From NCBI GenBank assembly GCA_977006965.1, contig OZ345359.1, forward strand, positions 682,001-746,000: 64,000 nucleotides of DNA, written 5' to 3'. Positions 39,000 to 48,752 of the stretch are shown here, piece by piece. The DNA comes from Phymatolithon calcareum (lineage: Eukaryota; Rhodophyta; Florideophyceae; Hapalidiales). Below the pieces are notes generated by a model that saw nothing but the letters and a program-made list of their open reading frames with translations, ran no database searches and had not been told where the DNA came from. Each line of letters starts with the position of its first letter. Position 1 is the stretch's first letter. Made by a program: the position numbers and the translations under genes.

Positions 39000-39677
39000 C
39001 TACACTCTCTCTACGACAATGTTTCCGATTCACTAGTGTTTACGACGTGCATGTCATTTACGCTGAATTGGGAAACGGACAACAGAGCAACCAGTGCCAC
39101 ATGCAGCCACAATACTGTCTCAACTCTAAGGCCGGGACGCCGTTTGAAGGAAGCATGAACCATGGCGGAAATTAGTACAGAGGGGAAAGAAGCTGCAATG
39201 TGGTCCTCTTTTATGGTGAAGAGTGCCTCGAGGCTCAGAGTATTATGCAGATCGCAGTGCCATGGCAGTCTACAAAAAACTTTACTGTGCTGTACCTGTA
39301 CTTTAGAAGCAAGGGTTTACCATTACTGGACAACCGTTTCAAAAAGAAGGACGGGGATGCACGAAACATGACGTAAAATTTGGAGGCGCTATCAAATTTG
39401 CATCCACATTGAAAGTATTGCGCATTGAAAAGAACAATTTGAAGCTCTCGTTCAACACCCAAGGGCCACAGAGTGGGTGTAGTGTAAAGCAGCCTAGCTC
39501 CTCCTCTATGGACAGACTGTGCACAGTAAGCTTGGTACAGCGAGTTACATTTGTTCTAATTTTTTGTTCTTTGCAAAATGCGTGGCCTTTTACTAGTAAG
39601 GCGACGCATCGAACAGCGCTTCGACCAGCGGAATACTCAATGCATGATTCGCCAATTTAGAGTTCGAATCGTGCCGA

Positions 39678-39729
39678 AGCGGAAGAGTTTGACTTGTGCC
39701 GAATTCGGCACAAGTCAAACTCTTCCGCT
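39678..39729. repeat. Perfect 52-bp palindrome, no spacer
   Basis: Begins AGCGGAAGAGTTTGACTTG, centre CCGAATTCGG. Every base pairs with its partner. Confidence 0.95.
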
Positions 39730-39730
39730 C

Positions 39731-39768
39731 ATAGCTATTGAATGTAGTTAACTACATTCAATAGCTAT
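39731..39768. repeat. Perfect 38-bp palindrome, no spacer
   Basis: Begins ATAGCTATTGAATGTAGTT, centre AGTTAACT. It starts one base after the end of the preceding 52-bp palindrome. Confidence 0.95.
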
Positions 39769-40191
39769 ATATGATTTGCGGGGGGAACGCTGGGCACCAC
39801 ATCTAGTGTCTACTTTACTGATTATCATATTGGACCGGTCACGAAAGGCATTTTCCCATCCGTTTCCCTCAATTGAGGGGCTTCAGTAAACTAGACACTA
39901 GGATCATAGAAATGCATTTCTTTAAGGTTGTCCGCTGGGAAGTATCAAGCAAATCGTTCTGCCTTCCAAAATATCTTACACGCGGTTCAACTTCTAAATT
40001 GGTGCTAGCACCGCTCATACCGTCCTACAGTAAATTATTTTGCAGAATATTTTATATTAGGTTGCACAGCACCACCTTTCTACTGACGAGTGCGACGATG
40101 ACCAGTTGTCAACAAGTACGTGGGAGTCCACTCCTTGCACAGCGCAGATGCCGTCTGGACCGAAACTTTGAAGACGGAAGAGCCATATGCA

Positions 40192-40294
40192 CTCATCCCC
40201 GTAAGATACTGTAATATCCTCTCCGTCCGTTAAAGCTCTACTGTATAGAGCTTTAACGGACGGAGAGGATATTGCAGTATCTTACGGGGATGAG
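40192..40294. repeat. Near-perfect inverted repeat, 49-bp arms, 5-bp spacer
   Basis: The left arm begins CTCATCCCCGTAAGATACTG; fold at CTGTA. One T/C mismatch between arms by my reading. Confidence 0.95.
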
Positions 40295-40341
40295 GGATGA
40301 AGCGTTTATCGAGTATACTCGATAAGGCTTCTTCCCTCATC
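40289..40341. repeat. Imperfect palindrome overlapping the previous one
   Basis: Begins GATGAGGGATGAAGCG and ends GCTTCTTCCCTCATC around the centre GAGTATACTC. Its left edge (GATGAG) is the right edge of the preceding palindrome, so three copies of that hexamer in alternating orientation delimit two successive folds. Confidence 0.9.
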
Positions 40342-40796
40342 TTCATAAAGTTTATACCGCCGGTGGTACAGATGACACGAACTTTCATATGTTCCTGAAA
40401 ACTTTTCCAAGTAACGTCAATACGTCCACACCCCTTTTATCTCCAATTGACAATGGACCTTCCATATGCTTGAGTGACGCGCTGCTTCAACTGCGTGATG
40501 GTCGACAGTTGAAGTGTTCTGGTATAGTACAAATAAGTTTGATATTCTATACTCGCAAAGCGTGGAACCACTACGTTTGCACCAAGTGGAATAGAATCGC
40601 ATTTCGAGCGGCAGGCAGAGAAGGAGTGAATTCGTTACTAGCCAGCATGAATAACGCCCTGCTGTAATCTGCGTAGAATATAGTTAGCGACAAAGCACTG
40701 CTTTGTGAGGCCCTTTGGGGACAGGAGATTCATCATGATAATCATCAACATTGATGAAAATAGATTATTCTGTCCTATAATGCACGCACCCGCGCT

Positions 40797-41118
40797 CGGT
40801 TGCTGCGAAGGGACCCGTCACAAAAGAGGCGTACAGGAGGCCGAGAAGGCACTCGGGAAGCAATAGGTTTCTCCACCTACGATGGAACTTGCTTGGGCAC
40901 ATTCTTTAATTCTTAGAATAGGCGAGCGGCGCCTGGTCCGCCAGGTGCTGCTACAATGCGTCAGACCAATGCAGAATCAATCTTTGTTGACTTTCCTGGA
41001 CTAGGCGTGAAAGCCGCAGTCAAACTCGCTAACTATAGGATTAAATGAAAGAAACTAGGCCCTCGAATTGCTGCTAGCCTCTCTAGGGGACAGGCAAAAT
41101 GAATGAATGAATGAATTT
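40797..41118 (+). mobile_element. LINE 3' end, internally deleted, copy B
   Basis: 40797-40880 is the inverse complement of 42207-42295 and of 21852-21935. From about 40935 the 3' tail seen in copy A follows (TGAAAGAAACTAGGCCCTCG and GGGGACAGGCAAAATG), ending in tandem (AATG)n at 41098-41118. The RT region between the two is missing. Tandem short-repeat tails are typical of some LINE clades. Confidence 0.7.
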
Positions 41119-42121
41119 CTATAAAATCTGCTATTATACCATCAAAGCCCTCTTGGCTTTGTTCTGCTCTTCGTTTTAGATCCAGGTCTCGAAAGACAAC
41201 CCTGCATGGCAACGTTGATGGAAGCGTAAGCTCTGATAGTTAGAGCAGCATTTTTTAAAATACTGAAAATGCTAAAAATTATCAATGAGATCTCAGGAAG
41301 TATATGGAGGCCAAGACGTATCAGTTGTCAAAAAGCGCCACAGCCAACACTTTGATCTCAGACTCTGGCTGGCTATATTCGAAAACGATGTCGATCAGGT
41401 GCGCGCTAGTGGGTGGCAAGGTCGACGTGCGAGAGCAGTGCCGCTATCCTCAACGCTCCCTTGAGCGTTATGCATATTCTCTACTACTCCGGCTCTGTTC
41501 TGCTCTATCTTGGCGTTCATAGCGCGGGCGTGTATTGGATGGACTACCATCTCGTCTATGACCTTATGTCCGGGCGAGTGCCCGCCTCCAGTTCGTCTCT
41601 CAGAAACTTCATTTTACTGTGCTACTCTTTAGAAAAGGCCGATCAACGAAATAATAATAATAATAATGAATGCGTATACCCCTATGGGGCTAGCAAGCAG
41701 TGCTTCTACTTTACCTCTACTTAGATTACGATTAATCCTGCTAGCTGATTGTAAGTACGCTTCTTCTCTGCCTGCCGCTCGTCATATCAATGAGATATTG
41801 ATCTGCTTTGTGGGAAGACGTCTTTGGATTCTATTGCAACAAATTGGTCAGAACTTTTCCATCGAAAGCATGACACGGAGGGGTCACGGGCACGCTGTGT
41901 GGAGACGGAATGACATTGGCGGTAAACACGATTACTCCCCCGTTTTCCACAGTCAAGTCTGTGAACTGGAGCTTTGTTATCTTGTCTGTTTGGCTGATAA
42001 GTGATCTTTCTGGGGAACCCCTGTAGCTTCATCGGCTTGCCTTGTCTGCGCCTCCAATGATGGTAAACGACGTGGGCTGTTGGGAATGGGACACCTTTAG
42101 AGCCACATGTTGGGAGATGTA

Positions 42122-42300
42122 TATTCATTCATTTATTTTGCCATTTCCCGTCGTGGGGCTAGCAGCGATTGTTGGAGAGTCCGGCGCAGTTCCATGTCAC
42201 AAAGTGGAGTTTCGTGGAGAAACTTATTGCCTCCCGAGTGCCTTCTCTGTCTCCTGCACGCCCATTTCGGGACGGGTCCCTTCGCAGCAACCGAAGGGAT
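42122..42300 (-). mobile_element. LINE 3' end, copy C
   Basis: On the minus strand the repeated 90-bp block (42207-42295) is followed by CTAGCCCC, an AAAATAAATGAATGAAT tail, matching copies A and B in order. Upstream minus-strand frames (RRSIKSKELLDKLPSEISRK, about 42450-42600) may belong to the element. Confidence 0.65.
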
Positions 42301-43205
42301 CCTGCGCTGCGCGCGGGTGCGTGCATTAGAGGACAGAAAAATCTGGAGATGCACATGTGTACTCCAGTCATTACTCTGTTTCTTGGGACTCTGTCATATC
42401 TATGCTGGTTACGTCTGGCACTGCTTCGAGGTTCCGTGGCTCACTTACCGTCATCCTGTCTATTAGGATTTTTCTTCCCGAGACTGCCCTTTCTTGAAAT
42501 CTCACTTGGCAGCTTGTCAAGCAGCTCTTTGGACTTGATGGATCTCCTTTTTTTGCTGATTGCCACGATGAATGCCCCGATCAATTCTTGCAGACATCTC
42601 CGGAAGGGCTCTTAGCGGGTGATACTTGAGCTAGAAAATGTTGTCCGGATTGATGGCCTTTTGTTCGGAAGTTTTTAGTAGAATTCTTGAGCAATCTCAC
42701 TCTCAGGTGGTTTCTAACAGCCATGCTTTCTTTGTCTACAGCATTCTGACGACAATGCGGGCATCGGACTCTGGTCAACTTTTGGGAGTTGTGTCCTAGA
42801 GGATGATATGCAGTCCATGGCTCTTCTCTCTCGAACGTTTTGGATACTGTGAACGCAATTTGGCTCTTGTTCTTTAGTTCTCCAACTTCATGACGTCTTG
42901 ATGTTCAGAGAGTTTCACATCCACATAGAATATCTCTTAGTGTTTTTCCGTCTTCTTTTTCGATGTGTACTTCTGTTGGAATGTTTTGACCGTTTTTGTT
43001 ACGTCGGTACCGTCACGGCGCGCGTGAGGTCTGGTATTCTTTTTGTACACTGTACAGTTCATTTGCACAGACAGCTCTTCTTACATATTCTGTAGATCGA
43101 TCGAAAGGGCAGTCGCCCCATGCACTGGTTGGAGCTCTTGCTATATGATAGGGGCGTGGTCACTTGCTTATACAGCTGTCTCGGAAGGCCATTTGGACGG
43201 CAGAG

Positions 43206-43233
43206 ACAGTCGCAGTCTTAAGACTGCGACTGT
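43206..43233. repeat. Perfect 28-bp palindrome, no spacer
   Basis: ACAGTCGCAGTCTT followed by its exact inverse; 155 bp before the SGNH-like gene's ATG. Confidence 0.95.
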
Positions 43234-43388
43234 TGATCAGGGCTGAATCATCCATGTGCTTCGTGTTTTTTCAAAAGATCAAAAGTAGGATCTATATGAT
43301 ACTGCGCTGTAGGTGGAATGATGCCGCATACACCAATAATTTCAGTTTTCAAACCAAGTGCTCCAATTATTCTTCGAATACACTAGCT

Positions 43389-44449
43389 ATGACAACCGCT
43401 GCACCTGAAGACCCAACCTTCGTCGACAGGGAGTCCACTCACTCGAGTGAGAACCAGATTCCAAAGAGCCCTTTCAAGTCCCATTCCCGCCGCCATTCCG
43501 ATCCCGCAACTTCCAGTCCAACCAAGATGGCGAAGTCCGTTGCCTTTGGCCGAGTGGCAGGCGACGCCAGTGGCAAGCTCTCCTTCGTCGAGTTGCTCAA
43601 CTGGTACTATTACGAAGTGTTCATTCGTATTCACGTATTTGTCCTTCGAGTCTCGACCTTCATTCAGCAAGTATGCACCTCAACAAACCCATCCCCAATT
43701 TTCTATCTCCTTCCCTTCCCATCTAACCTATCTTTTCCCTTATCCTATCTCAGAAATTGCTGTGGCAACGAAAATCGTCCACCACTCGAACGGTGCTCAT
43801 TCTCGGCGATGGAGTTGCAGAAGGTGTGGGCGACACATTATCCCAAGGCGGTCTAGCCACCCGAATGAACGGTCTCTTCGACGCGCATCGCGTCTCGACA
43901 GCGCTCCGTCTCCCGTGGCATGTGTACACTCTCGGCCGACTGCACTCTACAAGCATGGATTGGGCCCCGGACTCCAAATTGCTGAACGCCGCGTTGCTCA
44001 CCGGTCCTCATGCGCATGCGGAAGTCATCGCCCTTGTGATTGGCAGTCACGACGATCCACTAGACGCCGAAGAGAGCACTGAACGCGTCGCGGGTACCGC
44101 CGAAGCCGCCGCTCGTCTCGGTAAGCATGTCGTGGTATGCGCGTTTCCGAATTACGAGGAACCCAAAACGGAACCTTTTGCACAATGCCGGGAGCGTCGT
44201 CGTTTGGTCGCTGACGCATTGGACAGGGTTTTGGAACGTCTGCCGGAGGGATCGGGGAGCATTACGTGGGACGTGGATATTGATAAGGTTCTCGCGAGAC
44301 GGGGTGATGTGATCCGGGTTGAGAATAAGTTTACCACGCTCAACAGCATTGGGTATCGTGCTTTTGCGAGAGAACTGTTTGATGAGGTGAGTAAGGCGGC
44401 CAAGAAAGTTGAGTGGGCGTATTGGAAAGTGCAGTTGGAGAAGGCATGA
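43389..44449 (+). CDS. Membrane-anchored SGNH-fold protein lacking catalytic residues, one intron
   Basis: Join 43389-43670, 43754-44449, 325 residues. The 83-bp intron starts GTATGC and ends CTATCTCAG; phase 0 joining gives FIQQKLLWQRKSS. Exon 1 encodes a Ser-rich head (PKSPFKSHSRRHSDP) and a hydrophobic aromatic segment (LLNWYYYEVFIRIHVFVL), probably a membrane anchor. Exon 2 begins VLILGDGVAEGVGDTL, which aligns with block I of SGNH/GDSL hydrolases (GDSxxEG) but has Gly for the nucleophile Ser. The later LVIGSHDDPL stands where GxND is expected, and TLNSIGYRAFA where the family has DxxHPN..G...A. With Ser, Asn and His all replaced it is probably a pseudo-enzyme; the fold assignment itself is inference from spacing. 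Confidence 0.65.
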
Positions 44450-44814
44450 CAGGGACGTTGATATGTGTTTTGATATGCCTTCGTTGCGCAGGCTGAGTCA
44501 CGTAACTTACGTGCCTTGGCCTTCTTGCAGGTTGCTTGCATGTTGCTTGCAAAAAGTGCAAGTTGAGCGTTCGGAGATGTACTGTATTGGTAAAAGGTCT
44601 GTCTGTCTTTAGAGAAATGTTTGCAGAAGGCAAAGGGGTACGAAAATGTTGTGTATGGAACAAAAAAGGTTATTAAATCAAGATAAGCAACTTAACCTCC
44701 AGCGTAGGTCCCATTCCAAACCTACATTAGATTGACGTAAGACCTCCAGTATATCACTTCGGTCCTTCAAGCCTTCCAATTATCCGGAAAGCCTTCTCAA
44801 GCATGCTTGCGCAC
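44450..44814. other. Intergenic stretch between converging genes
   Basis: 365 bp between the stop codons of the SGNH-like (+) and coiled-coil (-) genes. Presumably two 3' UTRs. No RNA gene or repeat seen. Confidence 0.5.
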
Positions 44815-45472
44815 TCACTTAAAGTCCCGCATAATTTTCGAGAATTTCACCGGCGCATTCGTCCTCGTCGTCGACCCGCCGCGCGCAGCCGCAAGAATAG
44901 CTTCAAGCGAAGTCCCAGAACCCCCCGCACCGGTACTTCCGCCACGCTTCGCTGTCTGTGCAGCCTGCACCGCTTCGCGCGCCGTCTGGGCGCCGGGCAC
45001 GTACTCACCACTCTTCACCCGCGATCCGGCAGCAGCCGCCGTCACCACCGGTGCGAATTGCGCGGCATCGAATTGCGCTGTGAGTCTTCCAAGACGTTCC
45101 TCTAACGTTTGAAATTTCGCCGCCAAAGCCTGGATCTCCAGTTCCTTCGCCTGCGCTATGCGTTTGAGAGAGCGCAATTCGTCGGAGTCGCCTGGTTGGA
45201 TCGCCGGTGTTATGCGTCGCCGCTGCGGCGCTTCGGCCACCGCTTGCGTCTGCTGTGCGCTTCTACGTGCTGCCTCTCGAGCTGTTGCGCTTACCGTGGG
45301 CGCGGGAGCGTCCACTGCGCTTTGGACGCGCTCCTTGGTCACAGGTTTTGGGGGAGCCTCGAAACGACTCCGGAGATCGACTAGACGCGACTCTGTGGGA
45401 GTAGTGTGTTAGAAGAAGTTCATTGTGAACGGGGCGTTGCAACGACGAAATATTGGACTTACTGGTCGTCAT
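44815..45472 (-). CDS. Small Ala-rich coiled-coil protein with a 10-nt first coding exon
   Basis: Exon 1 is 45463-45472 (ATGACGACCA), intron 45393-45462 (70 bp, GTAAGT ... TTCTAACACACTACTCCCACAG), exon 2 is 44815-45392; 195 residues. Splicing was inferred because the long exon-2 frame has no ATG at its start, is preceded by an in-frame stop, and a strong donor/branch/acceptor set restores MTTKSRLVDLRSRFEAPPKP. The middle (about 75-105, LRSLKRIAQAKELEIQALAAKFQTL) is a clear heptad coiled coil, flanked by Ala/Gln-rich disorder; the C-terminus ends FSKIMRDFK. Family not recognised. Confidence 0.6.
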
Positions 45473-45763
45473 TTTCTGGGCGGTTAACTCTTCGTTCGGG
45501 CGATTTGGAAGAATGTTCGTAGGACTCAAGGATAGAGTTCCCGGTAAAGGCCACAGACAATAAGGATTTGGTTAGGCAGAAAACGGCGGTTTGGAGGGAG
45601 TGAATCACTGAATTCAGCTAGATCTGAATATTGTGGATTTAGTTTGGATCACAAATACATTTTTCCTTTTGACAAGACCGGAAAAGTGCTGAGGGAAGCG
45701 ACCCTCGCGGAACGGCCATTTTTCTTAAGGGGGTTATAATTTCAATACTACGCAAAATGTACA

Positions 45764-45797
45764 GCGAAGTATTTGCTACTAGTAGCAAATACTTCGC
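45764..45797. repeat. Perfect 34-bp palindrome, no spacer
   Basis: GCGAAGTATTTGCTACT then its exact inverse. The right arm is the beginning of the 109-bp duplicated segment region, so the left arm looks like a short inverted copy of its edge. Confidence 0.95.
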
Positions 45798-45899
45798 CTT
45801 CATCGAGGAACTTGACATGTGCAATATCTTGGTTGTGTATCATGGCGATGTTGATGGACCCACAACTTCCAATAAATCCCCGGCTTATTTCAGTCGCTG
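45791..45899 (-). repeat. 109-bp duplicated segment, copy 1 (WD40-like frame)
   Basis: Same orientation as 48644-48752 with about eight differences by my count. Both copies keep one minus-strand frame open: ATEISRGFIGSCGSINIAMI and HNQDIAHVKFLDEGEVFAT here. H..I..VKF.DEG..FAT resembles a WD40 repeat. Source gene not in this window. Confidence 0.75.
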
Positions 45900-46374
45900 C
45901 AAAGGACGCAGAAAGTGCCATGGTCTGCTTCACTCAACTGCTTGTGCATTTCAGACGTTATTCACCTGCTCTCCAACGTGATAATTTCCTGACGCAGTCG
46001 GAAATCACCTGGCACGGGACAACGCCGCACAAGCCGGACTGACACTCACAGTACGATATCATCGCGTTTGTTGTGAATGGCGCCCTGGATGTGTATGTTA
46101 CGTTCAACGCGGGTGGGAATGATTACAGCGTCAATTTGCCGGAGGCACGAGGCGTTTGGTATCGGGTGGTGGACACGAGCTTGCCGTCGCCGCGCGACTT
46201 CATGGCAAATCCGGTATAGACGCCGATTCCTGGCTGGTCGTACAATTGGCGCCCTATTCATCCATTGTTCTTACGCAGGTGGATGGGAAAGGGAGCCGCA
46301 CTGTGGATTCTGGTGGTCTGCAATCCAAGTTTGAGGTTCTTAGAGTGGATGAAGTAGAAGCAGGAAAAAAGTGA
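45899..46374 (+). pseudogene. Isoamylase (starch debranching enzyme) C-terminal fragment
   Basis: Plus-strand frame: ESAMVCFTQLLVHFRRYSPA, LQRDNFLTQSEITWHGTTPHKPD, a TGA at 46040-46042 where isoamylases have the conserved Trp of KPDW, then IIAFVVNGALDVYVTFNAGG, SVNLPEARGVWYRVVDTSLP, SPRDF. After a frameshift near 46210 it continues DADSWLVVQLAPYSSIVLTQ. These are the consecutive conserved blocks of the isoamylase C-terminal region (R..HPALR, ITWHG..PDW, LAF, YVAFN, W..VVDT, SPEDF, Y.V.PYSSIVL). The catalytic barrel is absent, so it is a truncated, inactivated copy. Isoamylases trim alpha-1,6 branches in floridean starch synthesis, so an intact gene should exist elsewhere. Confidence 0.85.
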
Positions 46375-48017
46375 GCGTCGTCACAGCGGTGAAATGCATT
46401 GGACGATGCAAGGATTGCTGTATCGTTTGAAAGCGCTAGAATGCTGCAAACGGTTTTAAAAAATATGTGTCCGGCAGAAGCTAAGTATGAAGCAACTTCA
46501 AGTAGATGTTGAGTTCAGTGTTGCCGACCCCAACCGAAAAAATTCTTACTCTTCTATGGATAGAATGTTTGTGTTCTTTGTGGTATTTAGGCTATATCAT
46601 GCCTTGTATCACCACCTTAATCCAATATGCGCGAAATGGTCTGGGTCAAGGAAATGTTCCACTTTCGGAGAGAAAGCATAAGCATATGCGCCCGAAATTG
46701 GATAGGGGAGAATGGTGAGACACGTACAATTGTGAAGCACGGAAAGGTCAAGGACGAGGTAAACTAAATCCGTGGTGTCGACTCCAATTTCAGAGCAGTT
46801 GTCGGTGAGTATCGTGTGGTAGATCTCTAGTCGTATACTCTGCAGCAGACAACAAGAGCAGTAAGTTCGTTGCAGGGTGCCAGAATGTGAGCACCGAAAG
46901 GAAAACCTGATTGCCCACTTTAGGACATTATCGTACATTTCGGTGTTCGGACATTATGCCTGAAATTGGACGGAAAGCAGGAAAACGTAAACTGGCTTAT
47001 GTCCAAGAGACTGCTTCTGCTTTTCACATCGTACGCGGAGAGAACTATGTAGACTACAGCTCAGTGTCCATTTTGACTAGCGACAGCAACTGCCGCTCGG
47101 AAACAATACCTGTTCCCTCTGCACCGAAGAATCGATCACGAAAAGATCAGTACTGTTATTAATTCTGTCCGGGGAATTTGAGGACATCGATGCGCCGCTA
47201 AGTCCCGCTTTCGTCCTTTAAAATTGATTTTCGAGGCAGCTCGATGCATGAACCTAAAATCCACCAGGCCAACGTCGGAAGCGAGACTAAAAGCTTTCGT
47301 CTGAGCAATCAATGAGACAGCACAGACACCACACATGGAACGAGAAAGTTCTTTCATGAACTTTTGTATTCAATGACAGCAGCCTAAGTAGAAATGGACG
47401 ACATAAAATTCTTCGGTTTTGGGACCGGCACAGCGGATTGAGTCACAGGAAGTTAGGAGCGACCGATGTATTGTCTGAGAAACGAGATGTATGGCATCTT
47501 ACGGATGTCGGAGATAATTGAACGCCTTCCTGTTTGATCCGGGCGCTGAGGACGAAACTTCAGGGGCCCAGTCGGAATCGAGAGTCGCATCGAGCTTGAG
47601 CGCTATGAAGCTTGAAGATAAATGGCTGAGTTCAATAAATGGATCGGCACAATTGATCGCTTGAAAAGACGAGAATATTGCGCGAGTGATAGAAAGCATG
47701 AGGAAGATGCTGGATGAATTTGCAGAGGAGATTTTTGATCATCAAATTCAATTGCTTGGAAGACGATTAAGTGTATCTTGATAGACGTGGGATGCCCACG
47801 GACAAAGACCAATCCTGTGGCCGACTATGCTCTACAGCGCATCATCATTTTCTTCACTCGAAAAAGCTCTTCAGATAACTTTAGTGAAGACATGTGCACA
47901 CTTAGAGCCTTCTCAGTGTATAACCATTGTATCCTCTTTTTGCTCTTATACTGTAGGTAAGATTTAGGATACTAAAAGTTTCCTCACTTCGTGTCTTTCC
48001 ATTGTAATGCGGAGACT

Positions 48018-48653
48018 AAGGCGAAGTCCGCCATTGAGATTGATATTGCTGTATCGTTAAATGCTTTAAAGCGCTTTAGATAAGTATAAAAGGAGTTTAC
48101 GTCTTGTCCTTGACTATCACCATGATAGTCAAAGACAAGATGTAAACTCCTTTATTTGTTTACACATGTAACACAACTCAGGCAACGGGCTGATCGCCGT
48201 TTTGAAGAACAATATGACGACTTACGTGGCATTGGTCGGAACTAACTAGTGCTCTAGTGCTCGAGTTAGTGCTCGAGTTAGTGCCTTAGTTCCTCGCTCG
48301 AGCACTTCTCATTGTTTAGAACCTTTGCTTGTGGTGAGCATAACTTCCACTTTGGCCTTTCTCTCTGGCAGTGACCGTTGCCCGGCATGAGTCAAAATGT
48401 TAGGAAAGGCGACAAATGCCACGTAAGTCTTCATATTGTTCTTCAAAAACGACGATGATAGTCAAGGACAAGACGTAAACTCCTTTTATTTGTCTACACA
48501 TGTAACACAACTCAGATAATGGGCGGATTATACGCAGACAAGAAGTAATACTTACTCCCATCACTTAGTGATAGTGCACGAGGACACGTAACTAAAGTAC
48601 TTTGGAGCATTTAACGATGCAGCAATAGCAATCTCAAGGGCGGACTTCGCCTT
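48018..48653. repeat. Foldback element with about 63-bp outer arms and internal copies
   Basis: 48018-48080 and 48592-48653 are inverted complements (GGCGAAGTCCGCC ... ATCGTTAAATGC against its inverse) with some differences. Just inside the left arm is the hairpin 48089-48153; its right half and beyond (48123-48195) recur as a direct copy at about 48452-48525 (GATAGTCAAGGACAAGACG, TAACACAACTCAG). Between lie tandem GTGCTCGAGTTA units (48255-48295). No ORF. A foldback transposon or product of repeated template switching. Confidence 0.75.
48089..48153. repeat. Hairpin, 31-bp arms, 3-bp spacer
   Basis: AAAGGAGTTTACGTCTTGTC ... ACTATCA, CCA, and its inverse with two mismatches. Confidence 0.9.
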
Positions 48654-48752
48654 CATCGAGGAACTTGACATGTGCAATGCCTTGGTTGTGCATCATAGCG
48701 ATGTTGATGGACCCACAATGTCCACTAAATCCCCAGCTTATTTCAGTCGCTG
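48644..48752 (-). repeat. 109-bp duplicated segment, copy 2
   Basis: Second copy of 45791-45899. Its minus frame reads ATEISWGFSGHCGSINIAMM and HNQGIAHVKFLDEGEV. The stop codon and last few codons of the gene at 48738-49520 lie inside it, in a different frame. Confidence 0.75.

Larger units (their letters stand above)
38939..43388. other. Gene-poor region with palindromes and LINE 3' ends
   Basis: 4.4 kb upstream of malectin paralogue 2. Contains its presumed promoter, the palindromes at 39678-40341, LINE tails at 40797-41118 and 42122-42300, an (AAT)n run near 41650 and a palindrome at 43206. A minus-strand frame with CPHCRQNAV...NHLRVR (42581-42778), next to the LINE tail, could be a zinc-finger part of the same element. 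No intact gene seen. Confidence 0.5.
45473..48737. other. Gene-poor region with isoamylase pseudogene and foldback repeats
   Basis: 3.3 kb. Holds the palindrome at 45764, a 109-bp duplicated segment, the isoamylase fragment, and from 48018 a complex inverted repeat. Between 46.4 and 48.0 kb I see only short motif-free frames. Confidence 0.5.

Noticed and set aside
39655-39700. TTTAGAGTTCGAATCGTG, similar to a tRNA T-arm
   Set aside because: No acceptor stem, D-arm or anticodon arm can be folded around it; it is next to the palindrome.
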